DNA of 64,000 bases from Breviolum minutum Mf 1.05b.01 (lineage: Eukaryota; Sar; Dinophyceae; Suessiales; Symbiodiniaceae), in the NCBI GenBank assembly GCA_000507305.1, contig DF239171.1, forward strand, positions 124,001-188,000. Direction: 5' to 3'. The notes beneath the pieces were generated by a model. It was not told the origin of the DNA and did not search any database. It saw only the letters and a list, made by a program, of their open reading frames with translations. How positions within the stretch are numbered: position 1 is the stretch's first letter; each line of letters starts with the position of its first letter. Positions 54,700 to 64,000 of this stretch are shown one piece after another. A program made the translations under genes and the position numbers.

Positions 54700-56040
54700 T
54701 GTTTCTTCCTATTCGCTAAGATAATGGGAAGAAACATGACCCAAAAAAAAAACAGCGTCCATCTTCCAAGATCGTTCCAGGCAACTTCCCCTCACAGCCT
54801 GCTTTCGCAAGCGTTCTCCACGCAGATCTGTCCATGCCAGGCTGCTATTGGAACCCCAATATTCTCGGGGCAAACCACCTGGACAAAGGGGCACAAAAGT
54901 CATCCTCTCAATGCGAAAAAGATGGCAAGAAACAGTAGATTTGAGGATAATCTTTATATGTATACATATTTACATGGATTGCTTATTTTTTTGCCTCGTT
55001 TTTGTTGATTTCAAGCATCCCAGGTCAATGCAATATATCGATATAAGACCGAACCCTTTTTTAAGAAAGGCATTCGGAGCTTGTGACGGATAAAGACAGT
55101 GAAGTTCAAATCAGCTCTTTTTTCCCTCAAACTTGCATTCATTCAGATCCAGGGTTTGTTTGCACAAAAGGTTGGCATAAAAGGAGTCTGGAAAAGTGGC
55201 TGCATGCCTAGGCCAGTTAACTACCCAAATAAATTTCTGCCGCACATGATGATATTTCACAAAACTAGATTTCCCTTCCTCAGCTACCCTTTGGGGTTTT
55301 TGGTCGTGTGAGGTCGTTGTAATTTGACCAGAACAAATTAGATATATAGTTTCTAAACTAAATTTGTTACCTCAGAACAATCAAATCATCCATTCTGACA
55401 GGTGGGTTGAGGGTTTAGGGTGTGCATACCGGGTATACCTCCCCACACAAACGTTGGCTTCTTCGTCATCACGATTGACTGCACCTTCTTCGCGATTGGC
55501 TGCGACCACTTGGATAGGCCTTATGTTGTAAAACGGACCAGGTCTTTTTTTTCGGAAGCATCGATTGATGGATGATTGCTAGGCTGAATCAGTTTGAATG
55601 ATCCACAAAACTACCAAGTTTCTGTGATGTTGTTGTAGCAATTGTGTAGCATCTTCTTACATTGCTCATCAGATACACCCGCGAAGTTTAACGGCTAGCC
55701 CCTGAAATGTGACCCTCCCAAAAGAGAAGGATCGTCTTCCAAGCATCATTTTTCAGCTTCGAGCTGCAAAACTTCGGGGGAACATTTTTTGAGGAAAGCC
55801 AAGGGAAAGTTTTTCAAAGACCATTATATTACCAACCCAAACAATGCATTGTTATTGTTATTCACGGGAAATCCCTAAAAATTACCATAGATGTGTGATT
55901 TGTATTGTTTGATTCCCCCCCAAAAAAAAATGATTTTCATGGAACCCCTGTTTTTTTGTAGCCTGCAGGAAAGCAGGGTCATAGCCCACATAAAAGGGAT
56001 ATGGGGGAAATCATCGACTCAAAAATGCCTTTAAAAAGTG
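54700..56040. other. No supported gene
   Basis: A decayed family D-like pair lies at 55684-55790 (AAGTTTAACGGCTAGCCCC to CAAAACTTCGGGGGAAC). The plus-strand frames at 54670-55311 show no clear coding character. Confidence 0.3.
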
Positions 56041-56048
56041 GGGTATGT

Positions 56049-56165
56049 TACCGTTGATGGTTCAGAAATCCTGCACCAGTTGGTATGTAATTAAATATCC
56101 CATTGTCTATACTGTTACAGGTTTTATACATCCGAAGTGGCGCAGGAGTTCTTCCATCAACAGTA
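56049..56165. mobile_element. Family B MITE (B13)
   Basis: The ends are TACCGTTGATGGTTCAGAAA and TTCTTCCATCAACAGTA. Confidence 0.82.
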
Positions 56166-57030
56166 TTTTAGTTCCCGGAAGAGTACTTGGATGGGCAAAG
56201 TATGCAAGTAGTCAATGAGAGACTGGGCCGTTTATCTAAGATCTTCCAACGGCTCCCCCGTGCTCCTCGGTCTAAACCCCAACGGTAGCTGACTCATACA
56301 ATCTCGTGCCCTTAAACGCTTGGAAATGGTGATTGGTTCATAAGGGTTATGAAATCCCCAACATAGAACTGGGTTAAGTGGAGAGGTTTTTTTGTTTCAT
56401 CCCCTTAGCATTGGATGTTTTGGATTTACCCTCCCAGTAACAATGGCAAATATATAGAGATTCCCTACCAAAAGGGACCACACACTTCACGAAAAATGTC
56501 CATAATCCTGGTGATGACTGTTACTGGGCGGGAGGTGCATCCAATTGGATCTGTTTGTTGATTTTTGTTTGGCCACCCCACGGGCTGCGATCACCAAAAC
56601 GCAAGGGCGTGCTGGTAACTGCCGGATGTTTTTGTTCAGTTCGAGGATGCAGGGGCTGAAAAATTGGCAAGAATGAAAGCCATCTACATCCTTATCCTTT
56701 CAGGTTTTGTGTTGCAAGAAAACATCCAGTGAAAGAAAATGTTCAACATGCACACACTCCAAAACAAACAACATCTTTTAAAAACATACAGTATGCTAAA
56801 TGTGTTCATTTCGTTTCCTACCAAGATTTCCTAAGATTTCCAACAACCATTTCAAGAACACGGAACCCCCCGCGTCATCTTTCAACTCTTCCACCCTTCC
56901 ACTGCCTGCTGCTCCTGGTGGCAGCGAGGCACTTCCGAATGCTAAAACCTCGAGGTTTTTCGTGGCGAGTCTTTGGTGGAGTTGAAAGTGACTGCCCCCC
57001 CAAAAAAAACAACCATTNAGTACTATCTGC

Positions 57031-57071
<41 letters not shown>

Positions 57072-57116
57072 AACATATATACTGTATAAATAGTATATAT
57101 ATATATATATATATGT
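57031..57116. repeat. (TA)n simple repeat
   Basis: Long TATATA runs, with one N just before at 57018. Confidence 0.9.
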
Positions 57117-57169
57117 ATACATTCATGGAAATTCAAGGGTATCCCGCCAACCCTTGCAGCAAGCAAGAC

Positions 57170-57300
57170 GTTACTAAGGGATTATTAAGGCTTTAAGGGA
57201 TCATGGTGGTCAATAAACCATTAACAAGGCCTTATTAAGGGATGATAAATAACCATTGTCCCTTCATAAGGCCGGCAAGAAACGGCCTTATAAATCTTGT
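57170..57300. repeat. Family O, AAGGCCTTATTAAGG-rich palindromic repeat
   Basis: TTACTAAGGGATTATTAAGG, AACAAGGCCTTATTAAGGG and AAACGGCCTTATAAATC contain several overlapping inverted copies of the same motif. Only one instance is seen. Confidence 0.45.
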
Positions 57301-57748
57301 TTGGGGGAGGTGGCATCGGGGGGATCCAATGTAGATTCCCATGAGGTTTGGTGGGTTTGCGGATGAATATTTTTTTCCGCTCTTACCTGAAACGCCCCCC
57401 TGAAACCAAAAGAATTGGCTTGTTGAAATTAGAAAGTTCATCCTTCTTTAACCATTGATGTTCAAGGGCCAACTGACCAGGGCTCGTAAATACCTACTTT
57501 GGGCCTATAAATAAGCAAAAGATGTTCAAATCAAGTTCCAGCCATCAAATGTTCAGTAATATGAACATAAGAGATATATATAAGCCCATGTAGTCTTTTT
57601 CAGGGTTTCTATGCCGCATATAGGTGTGCTGATTGAAGCCTGGGGTGTTTTTCGCTCCAGGTCGCGATTACCCAATTTGGCTTCGGGATTTTTGACCAGC
57701 GCTTGAGCTGGAATGTCCACAATTTTGCCTCTGGGTTTGGCATTTTGG

Positions 57749-57849
57749 TTACCCTTCATGGAACTAACATATCCTACCTGGGGAAGTTCGGAAAAATAAA
57801 TCTTCAAAAGTGCCTTTCTATGGGATATGTTAGTTCCCAGGAGGGTAAC
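57749..57849. mobile_element. Family H MITE (H3)
   Basis: TTACCCTTCATGGAACTAAC pairs with GTTAGTTCCCAGGAGGGTAA, with ATATCC inside both arms. Confidence 0.85.
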
Positions 57850-58630
57850 GGTTATGAAGCCAAAAGTTTCAAATTGATTTTTCTCTACCACAAATTCCCA
57901 GGTAAAAAAAAGTAACCCCTATCGGGTTTAAAAAAAGGGGGTGAAATTGAAATGCTCCATTTCTGAAACGAAAAAAAACAAACTTCCTTCAGTGATTTTG
58001 GTAGGTTGAAATCCATCACAGTATCTAAGGTAAGAAGTTGGGTCCCCCAATAAACGGAACCTAACCTCCCTCATTTCAGAGAATGGGGATCCGGGGATCT
58101 CAAAATTACACCATCTGAATGCTAACCAACGTGGTGCGAGATCCTCGTAGAATCCATTTCTTTAGCCAAGTTTTGGTAAAACGGCCGGGCAGATTCCCTC
58201 CGTTTGTCAAACCCAAAAAAAAGCACTCAGATCACGACATTGTGGCCATACAAACTCGTGACCTTCCAGGGTTTCGGCTTCGAACATCGTGATGAAGCGC
58301 GGAATCCGGCCCCGGGTTTTTCCAGGAGTTTCCGGCCAGTTGGAAACTCCGAGAAATGAACTTAGAGTACCTGTTTTCTTCCGGCACCTCCCAAATGGTC
58401 GTATTTAGTATTAGGGTTTAAAGATCCAATTAGACCGTCTAATCATTGGTCACTAATATTTGCTTTGATTTGATGGGATATAAGCAACCACTCTAAAACC
58501 AGACCTTTAGCTTTTTGTTGCCAAGTCTTCGTTGAAAATCACCTAACTGGCTGGTGCGAACGACCCACAAGCAATTGCGCTGCTCCTCATCATCAGCACC
58601 GGCCAGCCAAGACCATCACAAACCTATATA

Positions 58631-58742
58631 TCCACCTGAAGTTTAACATAGCCCTTCAAAATTTGCCATCCCAAAAGGAAACTAGTATTACAACCATCCA
58701 TGTTCAGGTGCAAACTCGCTGGCTTCGTTTCAGGGGAGTGTT
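58631..58742. mobile_element. Diverged family D copy (D8)
   Basis: CACCTGAAGTTTAACATAGC to TTCGTTTCAGGGGAGTGT, with CCAACCATCC-type sequence and TTCAGGTGCAAACTCGCTGG inside. Confidence 0.6.
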
Positions 58743-58904
58743 TCTGATAGCTTGAACCCTGACAGAGCCTGTCAAGTTCACCTAGCGACAGACTTTTACC
58801 AAGCTTCCAACTCCAATCCCAGTTTGTTGGAAGGCGGTGGCCCCCACCAAATAGAGTTATAATCCCTGGAAATCGCCGAAAATACATGGTTGTTTTTTTG
58901 GTGT

Positions 58905-59014
58905 TACTGTTGATGGACGAAATCCCAAACAACCGCCTGGCATGTATAAAACCTTGTAAATAATGGGATAAACTACCTATCAACTGGTTAGCCGGATTTT
59001 GTCCATCAACAGTA
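58905..59014. mobile_element. Family B MITE (B14)
   Basis: The ends are TACTGTTGATGGACGAAATC and GATTTTGTCCATCAACAGTA; the arms pair over about 18 bp. Confidence 0.86.
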
Positions 59015-59247
59015 TCTCACCCTACTTATAGGGGTCCCATGACTCCATTTATAACTGGTACTCGTTTTTTCGGGGCCCATCCAGTGGAAGGCGTCCAAAC
59101 TTTTCCCAGTTTCATGTTCAAAGACCTTCAAAGATCTGCGTTTTTTGTTGAATCAACATACCCAAAAAACTGTTTCAACCTTTGGGGGTTTTATACAATA
59201 AAAATGAAACTGGAATAGAAAATCAACAAAAACACATCAAACATAAA

Positions 59248-59350
59248 CTGGTTGGTGGTTGAACCAACCCATCTGAAAAATATGCTCGCCAAATTGATGC
59301 ATTTCCCCAAAATAGGAATAAACATAAAACATATTTCAAACCACCACCCA
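59248..59350. mobile_element. Family A MITE (A11)
   Basis: It begins CTGGTTGGTGGTTGAACC and ends TTTCAAACCACCACCCA. ACATAAA lies on both sides, a 7-bp target duplication. Confidence 0.85.
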
Positions 59351-59674
59351 ACATAAAAGACGCTTCTTTTCCACCACACGATTGCGGCAGGTTTTCCGTT
59401 TTTGCCAGACTTTAGCTTCTCACCTGCAGGCGGTGAGATGGTTTCATGAGGACACCTGGAGGGTTTCGTTGGCGATTTGAAAAAACATGGATGATGAACA
59501 TCCCAGGGAGGTTGGATCCGAATAACAAACCCAGTGGATATATATCAAACCTAGGTTCCAAGCAGCAGTCTGCAAAATGGGAAATGCCTTCGTCGCAGTG
59601 GTCTGGGAATCCAAAGCTCGATTTGAGGTGGAAATGGTGTAGAGCGCTTTCGCAAGAAAAAACAGCCATCCGTT

Positions 59675-60073
59675 TCAAACTGCTTGGGCTTTCGGGTTCC
59701 AGGCAGTAATCATTTGGAACGTGTTGCTCCAAAGAGAATTTGCAGTATTAGATGTTGCTTGAAATTCTACGAATCTAATATTGATTGTACATGTGGTAAA
59801 GATGTAAATTCACTCTTCAGCCGGATGTGCTTCTACCAACAGCACCCTCTCCAGCACAGAACATGATACACTGTTGATGCTTCAGAAACGTCACCAAATT
59901 CACTAGTGAATATCAAATTCTGACCCTAATCATTTGCAACGTTTCATGATATGAATCCTTACTTCATGGCATCTTTTGGAGCAAGCAAATAACCAGCGGT
60001 TAAAAACCGACGGAGAGCCGTAAGCCTTGATGAGGTGACTGCAAATGGCTTCATAAGCCACCGCCACCTGGAG
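59675..60073 (-). CDS. Three-exon 3' end of a gene, one intron built on a family B remnant
   Basis: Exons 59963-60073, 59822-59870 and 59675-59757 total 81 codons to TGA with consistent phases. The first follows GTTTTTCCACAG and reads LQVAVAYEAICSHLIKAYGS then PSVFNRWLFACSKRCHE, ending at a near-consensus GTAAGG donor. The first intron is 92 nt. Its last 40 nt (ending GAAGCATCAACAG) are the right end of a family B element, which supplies the acceptor. Exon 2 reads CIMFCAGEGAVGRSTS and ends at a GC donor. The second intron is 64 nt. Exon 3 reads ATSNTANSLWSNTFQM then ITAWNPKAQAV. The 5' part of the gene is not placed. A second minus-strand frame (59412-59732) also looks coding, so the last exon is the least certain. 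No domain is recognised. Confidence 0.4.
59865..59905. mobile_element. Family B end fragment (B15)
   Basis: ACACTGTTGATGCTTCAGAA is a family B terminus; the other end is missing. It coincides with the 3' end of a proposed intron. Confidence 0.6.
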
Positions 60074-60128
60074 CTGTGGAAAAACTCTGGCCAGGGAATT
60101 TGGCGAGCCGTGAAACACACAAACCGAG

Positions 60129-60239
60129 TTACACTCCCGAAAACGAACGAATGTCCCCTGAAAATTGATGGTTGGAGTCGATGTATTTCCTATTGAAATA
60201 GTCCCTTTTCAGGGGACATGCTAGTTTTCCAGGGTGTAT
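60129..60239. mobile_element. Family D MITE (D9)
   Basis: TACACTCCCGAAAACGAACG pairs with GCTAGTTTTCCAGGGTGTA. GTCCCCTGAAAATTGATGG pairs with TCCCTTTTCAGGGGACAT. Confidence 0.82.
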
Positions 60240-60368
60240 TTTAACGAACCCTAGGGATTCGAACGATGATTTCCAACTAACTTTCCTACTTCCATAGAAA
60301 TTGGGTGTCTAAATTTCCAAAGATCCATTCATACATAGATGGTTCAAGTTCAGCTTCCAAGTAGTTTT

Positions 60369-60518
60369 CCTTGGAGGATCATCCTCATCCCAGGACTTGT
60401 ACTGGAGGACAGTGGTTTCTACATCCAGCCCATTTGGATCCGGGGTCTTTTCCCACAACCGGATCCTTAGGGGGACAAGGATACGATCAGCATGCTTATT
60501 AACCACTTACATCCATTT
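60369..60518. mobile_element. Diverged family F copy (F5)
   Basis: CCTTGGAGGATCATCCTCAT at the left, and ACCGGATCCTTAGGGGGACA with ATACGATCAGCATGC near the right. Confidence 0.6.
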
Positions 60519-60753
60519 CAGAGGCAAAGGGCAACAAAACATGGGCAAAACGCACGCTGTGTCGGTTTCGGGTTGGTGGTGGTGACCGGGGTGTTTCGGG
60601 CATAACCCTATAATTTTGATCAAAGATAAAAATAACAATGTTTGGCGTTTAAAACGTGTTTGGAAAAAAAACTTTGAAAAGATGAACTTTTCACCATCTT
60701 GTTGTTTGTGCTTCTATTTTGGCGGGGTTTAGTAGAAGCAAATTACCTAAAAA

Positions 60754-60860
60754 TACTGTTGATGAAAGAAAGCGTGCACCACCTGGCATGTATAAAACCC
60801 TATAGATAATGGGATATTTACCATGCCAACTGGTGCAGGATTTCTGAACCATCAACCGTA
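60754..60860. mobile_element. Family B MITE (B16)
   Basis: The ends are TACTGTTGATGAAAGAAAG and TTCTGAACCATCAACCGTA. Confidence 0.82.
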
Positions 60861-60917
60861 TCTCCAAATGTAAATGAAACAGTTCTTGGATGACTTCTGC
60901 AGATGAACTCCGACTAC
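60857..60917 (-). CDS. Candidate internal exon with donor in a family B terminus
   Basis: After TTTAATGTTACAG the frame reads SRSSSAEVIQELFHLHLEIR and ends GATACG|GTTGATGG. The GT belongs to element B16. Short but clean; product unknown. It may belong to the same gene as 59675-60073 further downstream, but the phase needs at least one further exon between them. Confidence 0.33.
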
Positions 60918-61345
60918 CTGTAACATTAAATACTTGAATTTTTATCAGTTGGTTGAAAAAAATAGTTCCAAATGGTGATGTACATTTGATGGGATCGAAT
61001 CCGTAAAAAGTCACCATATTCAAACAAAACAAATATGGAATCAGTATGAATCAACATCAGCTTGTGGTAGTGGAAAATCTAACACTTCCAACAGGAGAAA
61101 ATCTTCCAACTCAACCACCTATGAATAAGGGAGAAGCATCCATCTAAAAATCCTTGAACCCTGGGATGAAACTCAACACTATCTGCCTATTTTAGCTTCA
61201 ACAAAAAAAAGGTGGTCCCATTTCTACAAGGTTTTTGCACCAGATATATAAGTAGGGGTTATATATAACCTTATAACCCCTATAAAATGGCCTTAAAAAT
61301 AAATAATGAGATTTTTTCTAGGCAAAAATATCATTTCACCCAACC

Positions 61346-61564
61346 CTACCCTATGGCCCTCCCAAGTTCCCCCCGCCTCTGCGAAACGTTGCTTGGCACC
61401 TTGAGCATCTGAAGGATTCCTGAAAACAGCGGCACCGGGCAACTCAGGGGTTTTTCACCAACACTGCTGGGTAACCTTAAAGGGTTGAAGGGAGGAGAGG
61501 TATAGCCAGGGCCGGAGCTGGTGCTGGTGGAGATGGAGTTCATGACTTGGGTTGGGCTGTTCAT
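61346..61564 (-). CDS. Possible exon, Ser/Pro-rich, unrecognised
   Basis: The minus strand reads NSPTQVMNSISTSTSSGPGY, then TSPPFNPLRLPSSVGEKPL and SGILQMLKVPSNVSQRRGEL, to TAG. It is more GC-rich than its surroundings. An internal CCGCTGTTTTCAG acceptor and AAG|GTGCCA donor suggest it could be two pieces. Confidence 0.27.
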   Translation of the reverse strand: MNSPTQVMNSISTSTSSGPGYTSPPFNPLRLPSSVGEKPLSCPVPLFSGILQMLKVPSNVSQRRGELGRAIG

Positions 61565-61604
61565 AGGATTTTTTCCGTTTGTTGTGGTTGGTTTTTAATG
61601 GTTC

Positions 61605-61664
61605 TTAATATATATATATATGTATATGTATGTATGCAAATATATATATATATATATATCCAAG
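61605..61664. repeat. (TA)n / TATG simple repeat
   Basis: ATATATATATATGTATATG and ATATATATATATATATAT runs. A second tract lies at 62025-62085. Confidence 0.88.
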
Positions 61665-62328
61665 CTGGAATAGGTTTTTAAAAAAATTCAAGGAGAAACA
61701 ATCTGATGATACGGGATATAATGGGCACTTGGAAAAAGGGAAGTCATCGTCCTTGCAATATGGCGATTATAAATACCCTCACTAAACATGTTTGAAGGGG
61801 CCCAAAATGTGTGGTAGTTATCCACATCACAGTGTCCATCCAAAAAAAATAGTTAGGCCTCAAAATTGCAATAAAAGAAACGAAAGGTTTCAAAAATGGG
61901 CCAAACACCCCACTGTGCACCCATCCCTATTCCCAGGCTTCATATCACAGCTTCCTAGGCCCCACTCATGCCCCAATTCATTCAAACAATACATAGATCT
62001 GTAAAGAATCCCCTTATGAACAAAAATATATGTATACTGTATATACATATATATATATATATGTATATGTATATATACATTTTAGATATCAAATCCATAG
62101 ATAGGCTAGTCGTTTTCATGATCTACAAGATCGTCTATACGATCAACCCGTCGATGAACCATGGATTTTTTTGCAGATTCTGACAAAGTGAAACAAAACA
62201 CTCTGAACTAGTAAATCAAGCAGTTGGCAATCCCATGAAAAAGAAAGGTCCCGGGGAAAAATGCAGTCTGATCCCACCTTTTTCACTGGAATCATGGACG
62301 AAGATCATTCCAAAATATTTATACGTAT

Positions 62329-62465
62329 ACCTTTCCTGAAACTAACCCTTCGCACCTGAAAATAGGCCGGGCCCCAAAAAGAAATCTCATCTTCCAACCC
62401 GGCCCCAAGAAGAAATCTCATCTTCAGAAATATCCTACCTTCCATTACCCCACCAACTTTTTCAG
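62329..62465. mobile_element. Family D left part with internal duplication (D10)
   Basis: TACCTTTCCTGAAACTAACC, then CGCACCTGAAAATAGGCCGG. AAGAAATCTCATCTTC is repeated twice within 50 bp. Confidence 0.5.
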
Positions 62466-62642
62466 GCTGTGCCTATTGATTTTCTTACAAACCAACAGGA
62501 TGCTGCTGGGCCAAGTAACTTGTCAGGATGATGCCGAAGAGCCTCGATGCGGCTGATTCATTGGAAGGTTGGAAGGGTTGGTGAATGGTCAAATTAAAGC
62601 AGGTGCATAATTGGGAGGGTTGGTGAATATTATTATTATCAT

Positions 62643-62746
62643 TACACCCCAGAAATCTAACATAGATACCAAAAATAGTCATATTTGAAAGGAGTCACCT
62701 TTTGCAAACCATTATTTTGGGTATCCATGTTAGTTTTCGCGGGAAT
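62643..62746. mobile_element. Family L MITE (L2)
   Basis: ACACCCCAGAAATCTAACAT pairs with ATGTTAGTTTTCGCGGG; GATACC and GGTATC also pair just inside. Confidence 0.72.
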
Positions 62747-62776
62747 ATCATTGTTCTTATTATCATGATCCTGAGT

Positions 62777-62882
62777 TCCTGTTGATGGGGAAAAATCCTG
62801 CACCACTTGGGATGTACAAAATCCTGTAAATTATGGGGTAAACTATCTATCAACTGGTGCAGGATTTCTTCCATCAACTGTA
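62777..62882. mobile_element. Family B MITE (B17)
   Basis: The ends are TCCTGTTGATGGGGAAAAAT and TTTCTTCCATCAACTGTA. Confidence 0.82.
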
Positions 62883-63195
62883 CTTTTATATCTGTATATA
62901 CCTGGACCGTCCAAAAAATGCCACATGGATAATAGCAGGTGCCAACCACCCCTTGGAGGGTGCTGGTACATACCCTTAAGGCAGTTCCCAAAACCAAACA
63001 AAGAATGTGTTTGTTTTTGTACCATTTTTTTCCAGGATGATCGTATAAAGGATTCCTAGTACCAAGGAGCAAAGGTTGGGTCTGTGGTATACACATACTA
63101 ATATCTGTTTTGCAGTGCAATCAAGACATGCAGATTTTGATGAGGGTATATAAATCAAAACCATATATCATGTCGACAAAAAGCAGAAGAGACAC

Positions 63196-63563
63196 CAATT
63201 CATCGCTTCCCTCAGTTTTTGTTCGGGTTCCAGGGCCACCCCCACCAGCTTTCGGTAGGCTCTTCGGACGTCGATTTCCGTTGCATCCTCGGTGGAAGCT
63301 GGTCTGTATGATACTTTTCATGGTTCAGAAATCCGGCTAACCACCTGGGATGTATAAAAACCCTATAAATAATGGGATTTGTACCATATCAACTGGTGAA
63401 TCCCGGATTTCTGAACCATCAACAGTACTACAAGAGTGGTAAAGGAAAAAGCCATGGTCTTAATTCTGCACACCTCGCAGGCAAAACATGATCGCACAGG
63501 AACCCAACCACCCAAACCCAACCGCCAGCGCACCGTGGGTTTTCCCCTGAAGCCTTCGGACAC
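63196..63563 (-). CDS. Two candidate exons around element B18
   Basis: The upstream exon (63424 to about 63563) reads GKPTVRWRLGLGGWVPVRSC, then IKTMAFSFTTLVV, and ends GTAGTACT|GTTGATGG, the donor GT being the terminus of family B element B18. The downstream exon 63196-63303 follows GTATCATACAG in the matching phase and reads PASTEDATEIDVRRAYRKLV, then GVALEPEQKLREAMN|GTGTCT. The segment TEIDVRRAYRKL resembles helix II of J-domains, but there is no HPD motif, so I do not call it a J protein. An alternative upstream frame with a membrane-like GALAVGFGWLGSCAIMFCL is also open. Confidence 0.35.
63312..63428. mobile_element. Family B MITE (B18)
   Basis: One end, TTCTGAACCATCAACAGTA, is intact. 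The other (TACTTTTCATGGTTCAGAAA) has a few changes. Confidence 0.85.
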
Positions 63564-63935
63564 TAACCATTGACCAAGTTTCGATCTGCACCTCCAGCAG
63601 CATATAGTAACGACCTCAACAGGAGGTTGGTTCTGGGAGGGTACCCATAATCAATCCCAATAGGGTCTATACGAGCCTCACTCCTTGAATTCTTCTAAGG
63701 AATTGCCTGGATATGGTGAGGAATTTTGCCTTCCAGAGCTTCATACAGCTACTCTTTGACTTTTTCATGCCCAAGAAATCTGACCAAAAACCATATGCTG
63801 TACCTAAGAATTACCTGGGCGGCTCAATGACACCCAACTTCCAAGAGAAAACTGTTGCGTCAACAGTGTCTGGCTTGAGGATGTGTTGGTGAAGAAGCAC
63901 CTTTATTTCTCTGTTATTCCTCCAAGCACTTATAT

Positions 63936-63982
63936 ACAGATATATATATATATACCATACATATGTATATATATATATATTC
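63936..63982. repeat. (TA)n simple repeat
   Basis: TATATATATATATACCATAC and a second run TATATATATATATAT. Confidence 0.88.
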
Positions 63983-64000
63983 ATCCTGCTCATCAACCAT

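Noticed and set aside
59446-59732. Plus frame of 87 residues and minus frame of 106 residues
   Set aside because: The minus frame is protein-like but competes with the phase-consistent last exon at 59675-59757; kept only as an alternative to that model.

Overview
This window looks like nuclear DNA of a dinoflagellate, most probably of the Suessiales (Symbiodiniaceae or Polarella type). The reasons are telomere-like TTTAGGG blocks, a small secreted cysteine-rich protein of a style common in dinoflagellates, a copia-like Gag relic, candidate GC-AG as well as GT-AG introns, and very dense short inverted-repeat elements in otherwise gene-poor DNA. The placement is inferred and the species cannot be named. 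The assembly has two long gaps (25312-26307 and 37961-38228) and three single unknown bases, all at tandem repeats. I saw no rRNA, tRNA, CRISPR array or bacterial-type operon. Layout: one clear intronless gene lies at 474-1040 (minus). Several further candidates are spread-out exon sets that I assembled by hand, matching splice dinucleotides and reading phase: 2780-3580, 3849-4108, 8875-9596, 28217-28906 and 59675-60073 on the minus strand, and 40220-40706 on the plus strand. Lone candidate exons lie at 10020, 13096, 18451, 34776 and 63196-63563 (all minus). A 237-codon open frame lies at 51806-52516 (plus). Most candidates are on the minus strand, which fits the one-directional gene blocks of dinoflagellates. 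None of these multi-exon models has transcript support. Most of the remaining sequence is short non-autonomous elements (about 90-360 bp, with terminal inverted repeats) from at least ten families, here named A to P. The commonest are family A (ends CTAG + GTGGTGGTTTCAA), B (TACTGTTGATGG), C (GGGTGTTTCCAAAAATA), D (TACCCTCCCTGAAACTAACA), E (ACTAGGATGTCCC), F (ACTTGGAGGATCGGGCC), G (AAGGTGGGCCCC) and H (TACCCTCCAGGGAACTAACA). Many have TA at both outer edges, as in Stowaway/Tc1-mariner MITEs. Family A has longer target duplications of up to about 10 bp. No transposase was found. The central segment 26308-29300 differs from the rest. It follows a gap and is AT-rich at first. It then has forward TTTAGGG repeats, a 26-28 bp tandem array and about 270 bp of reverse-oriented CCCTAAA-type repeats, followed by a Gln-rich frame and a Trp-rich gene with four introns of 52-69 nt. 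I recognise none of the lettered families in it. The most interesting signal is how element ends relate to splice sites. Several family B copies begin GTTGATGG or end CATCAACAG exactly where a phase-consistent intron boundary is expected. One family A copy (3910-4009) has a 10-bp target duplication with AG|GT inside it, so splicing would remove the insertion without trace. This is what introners (intron-generating transposable elements) look like.
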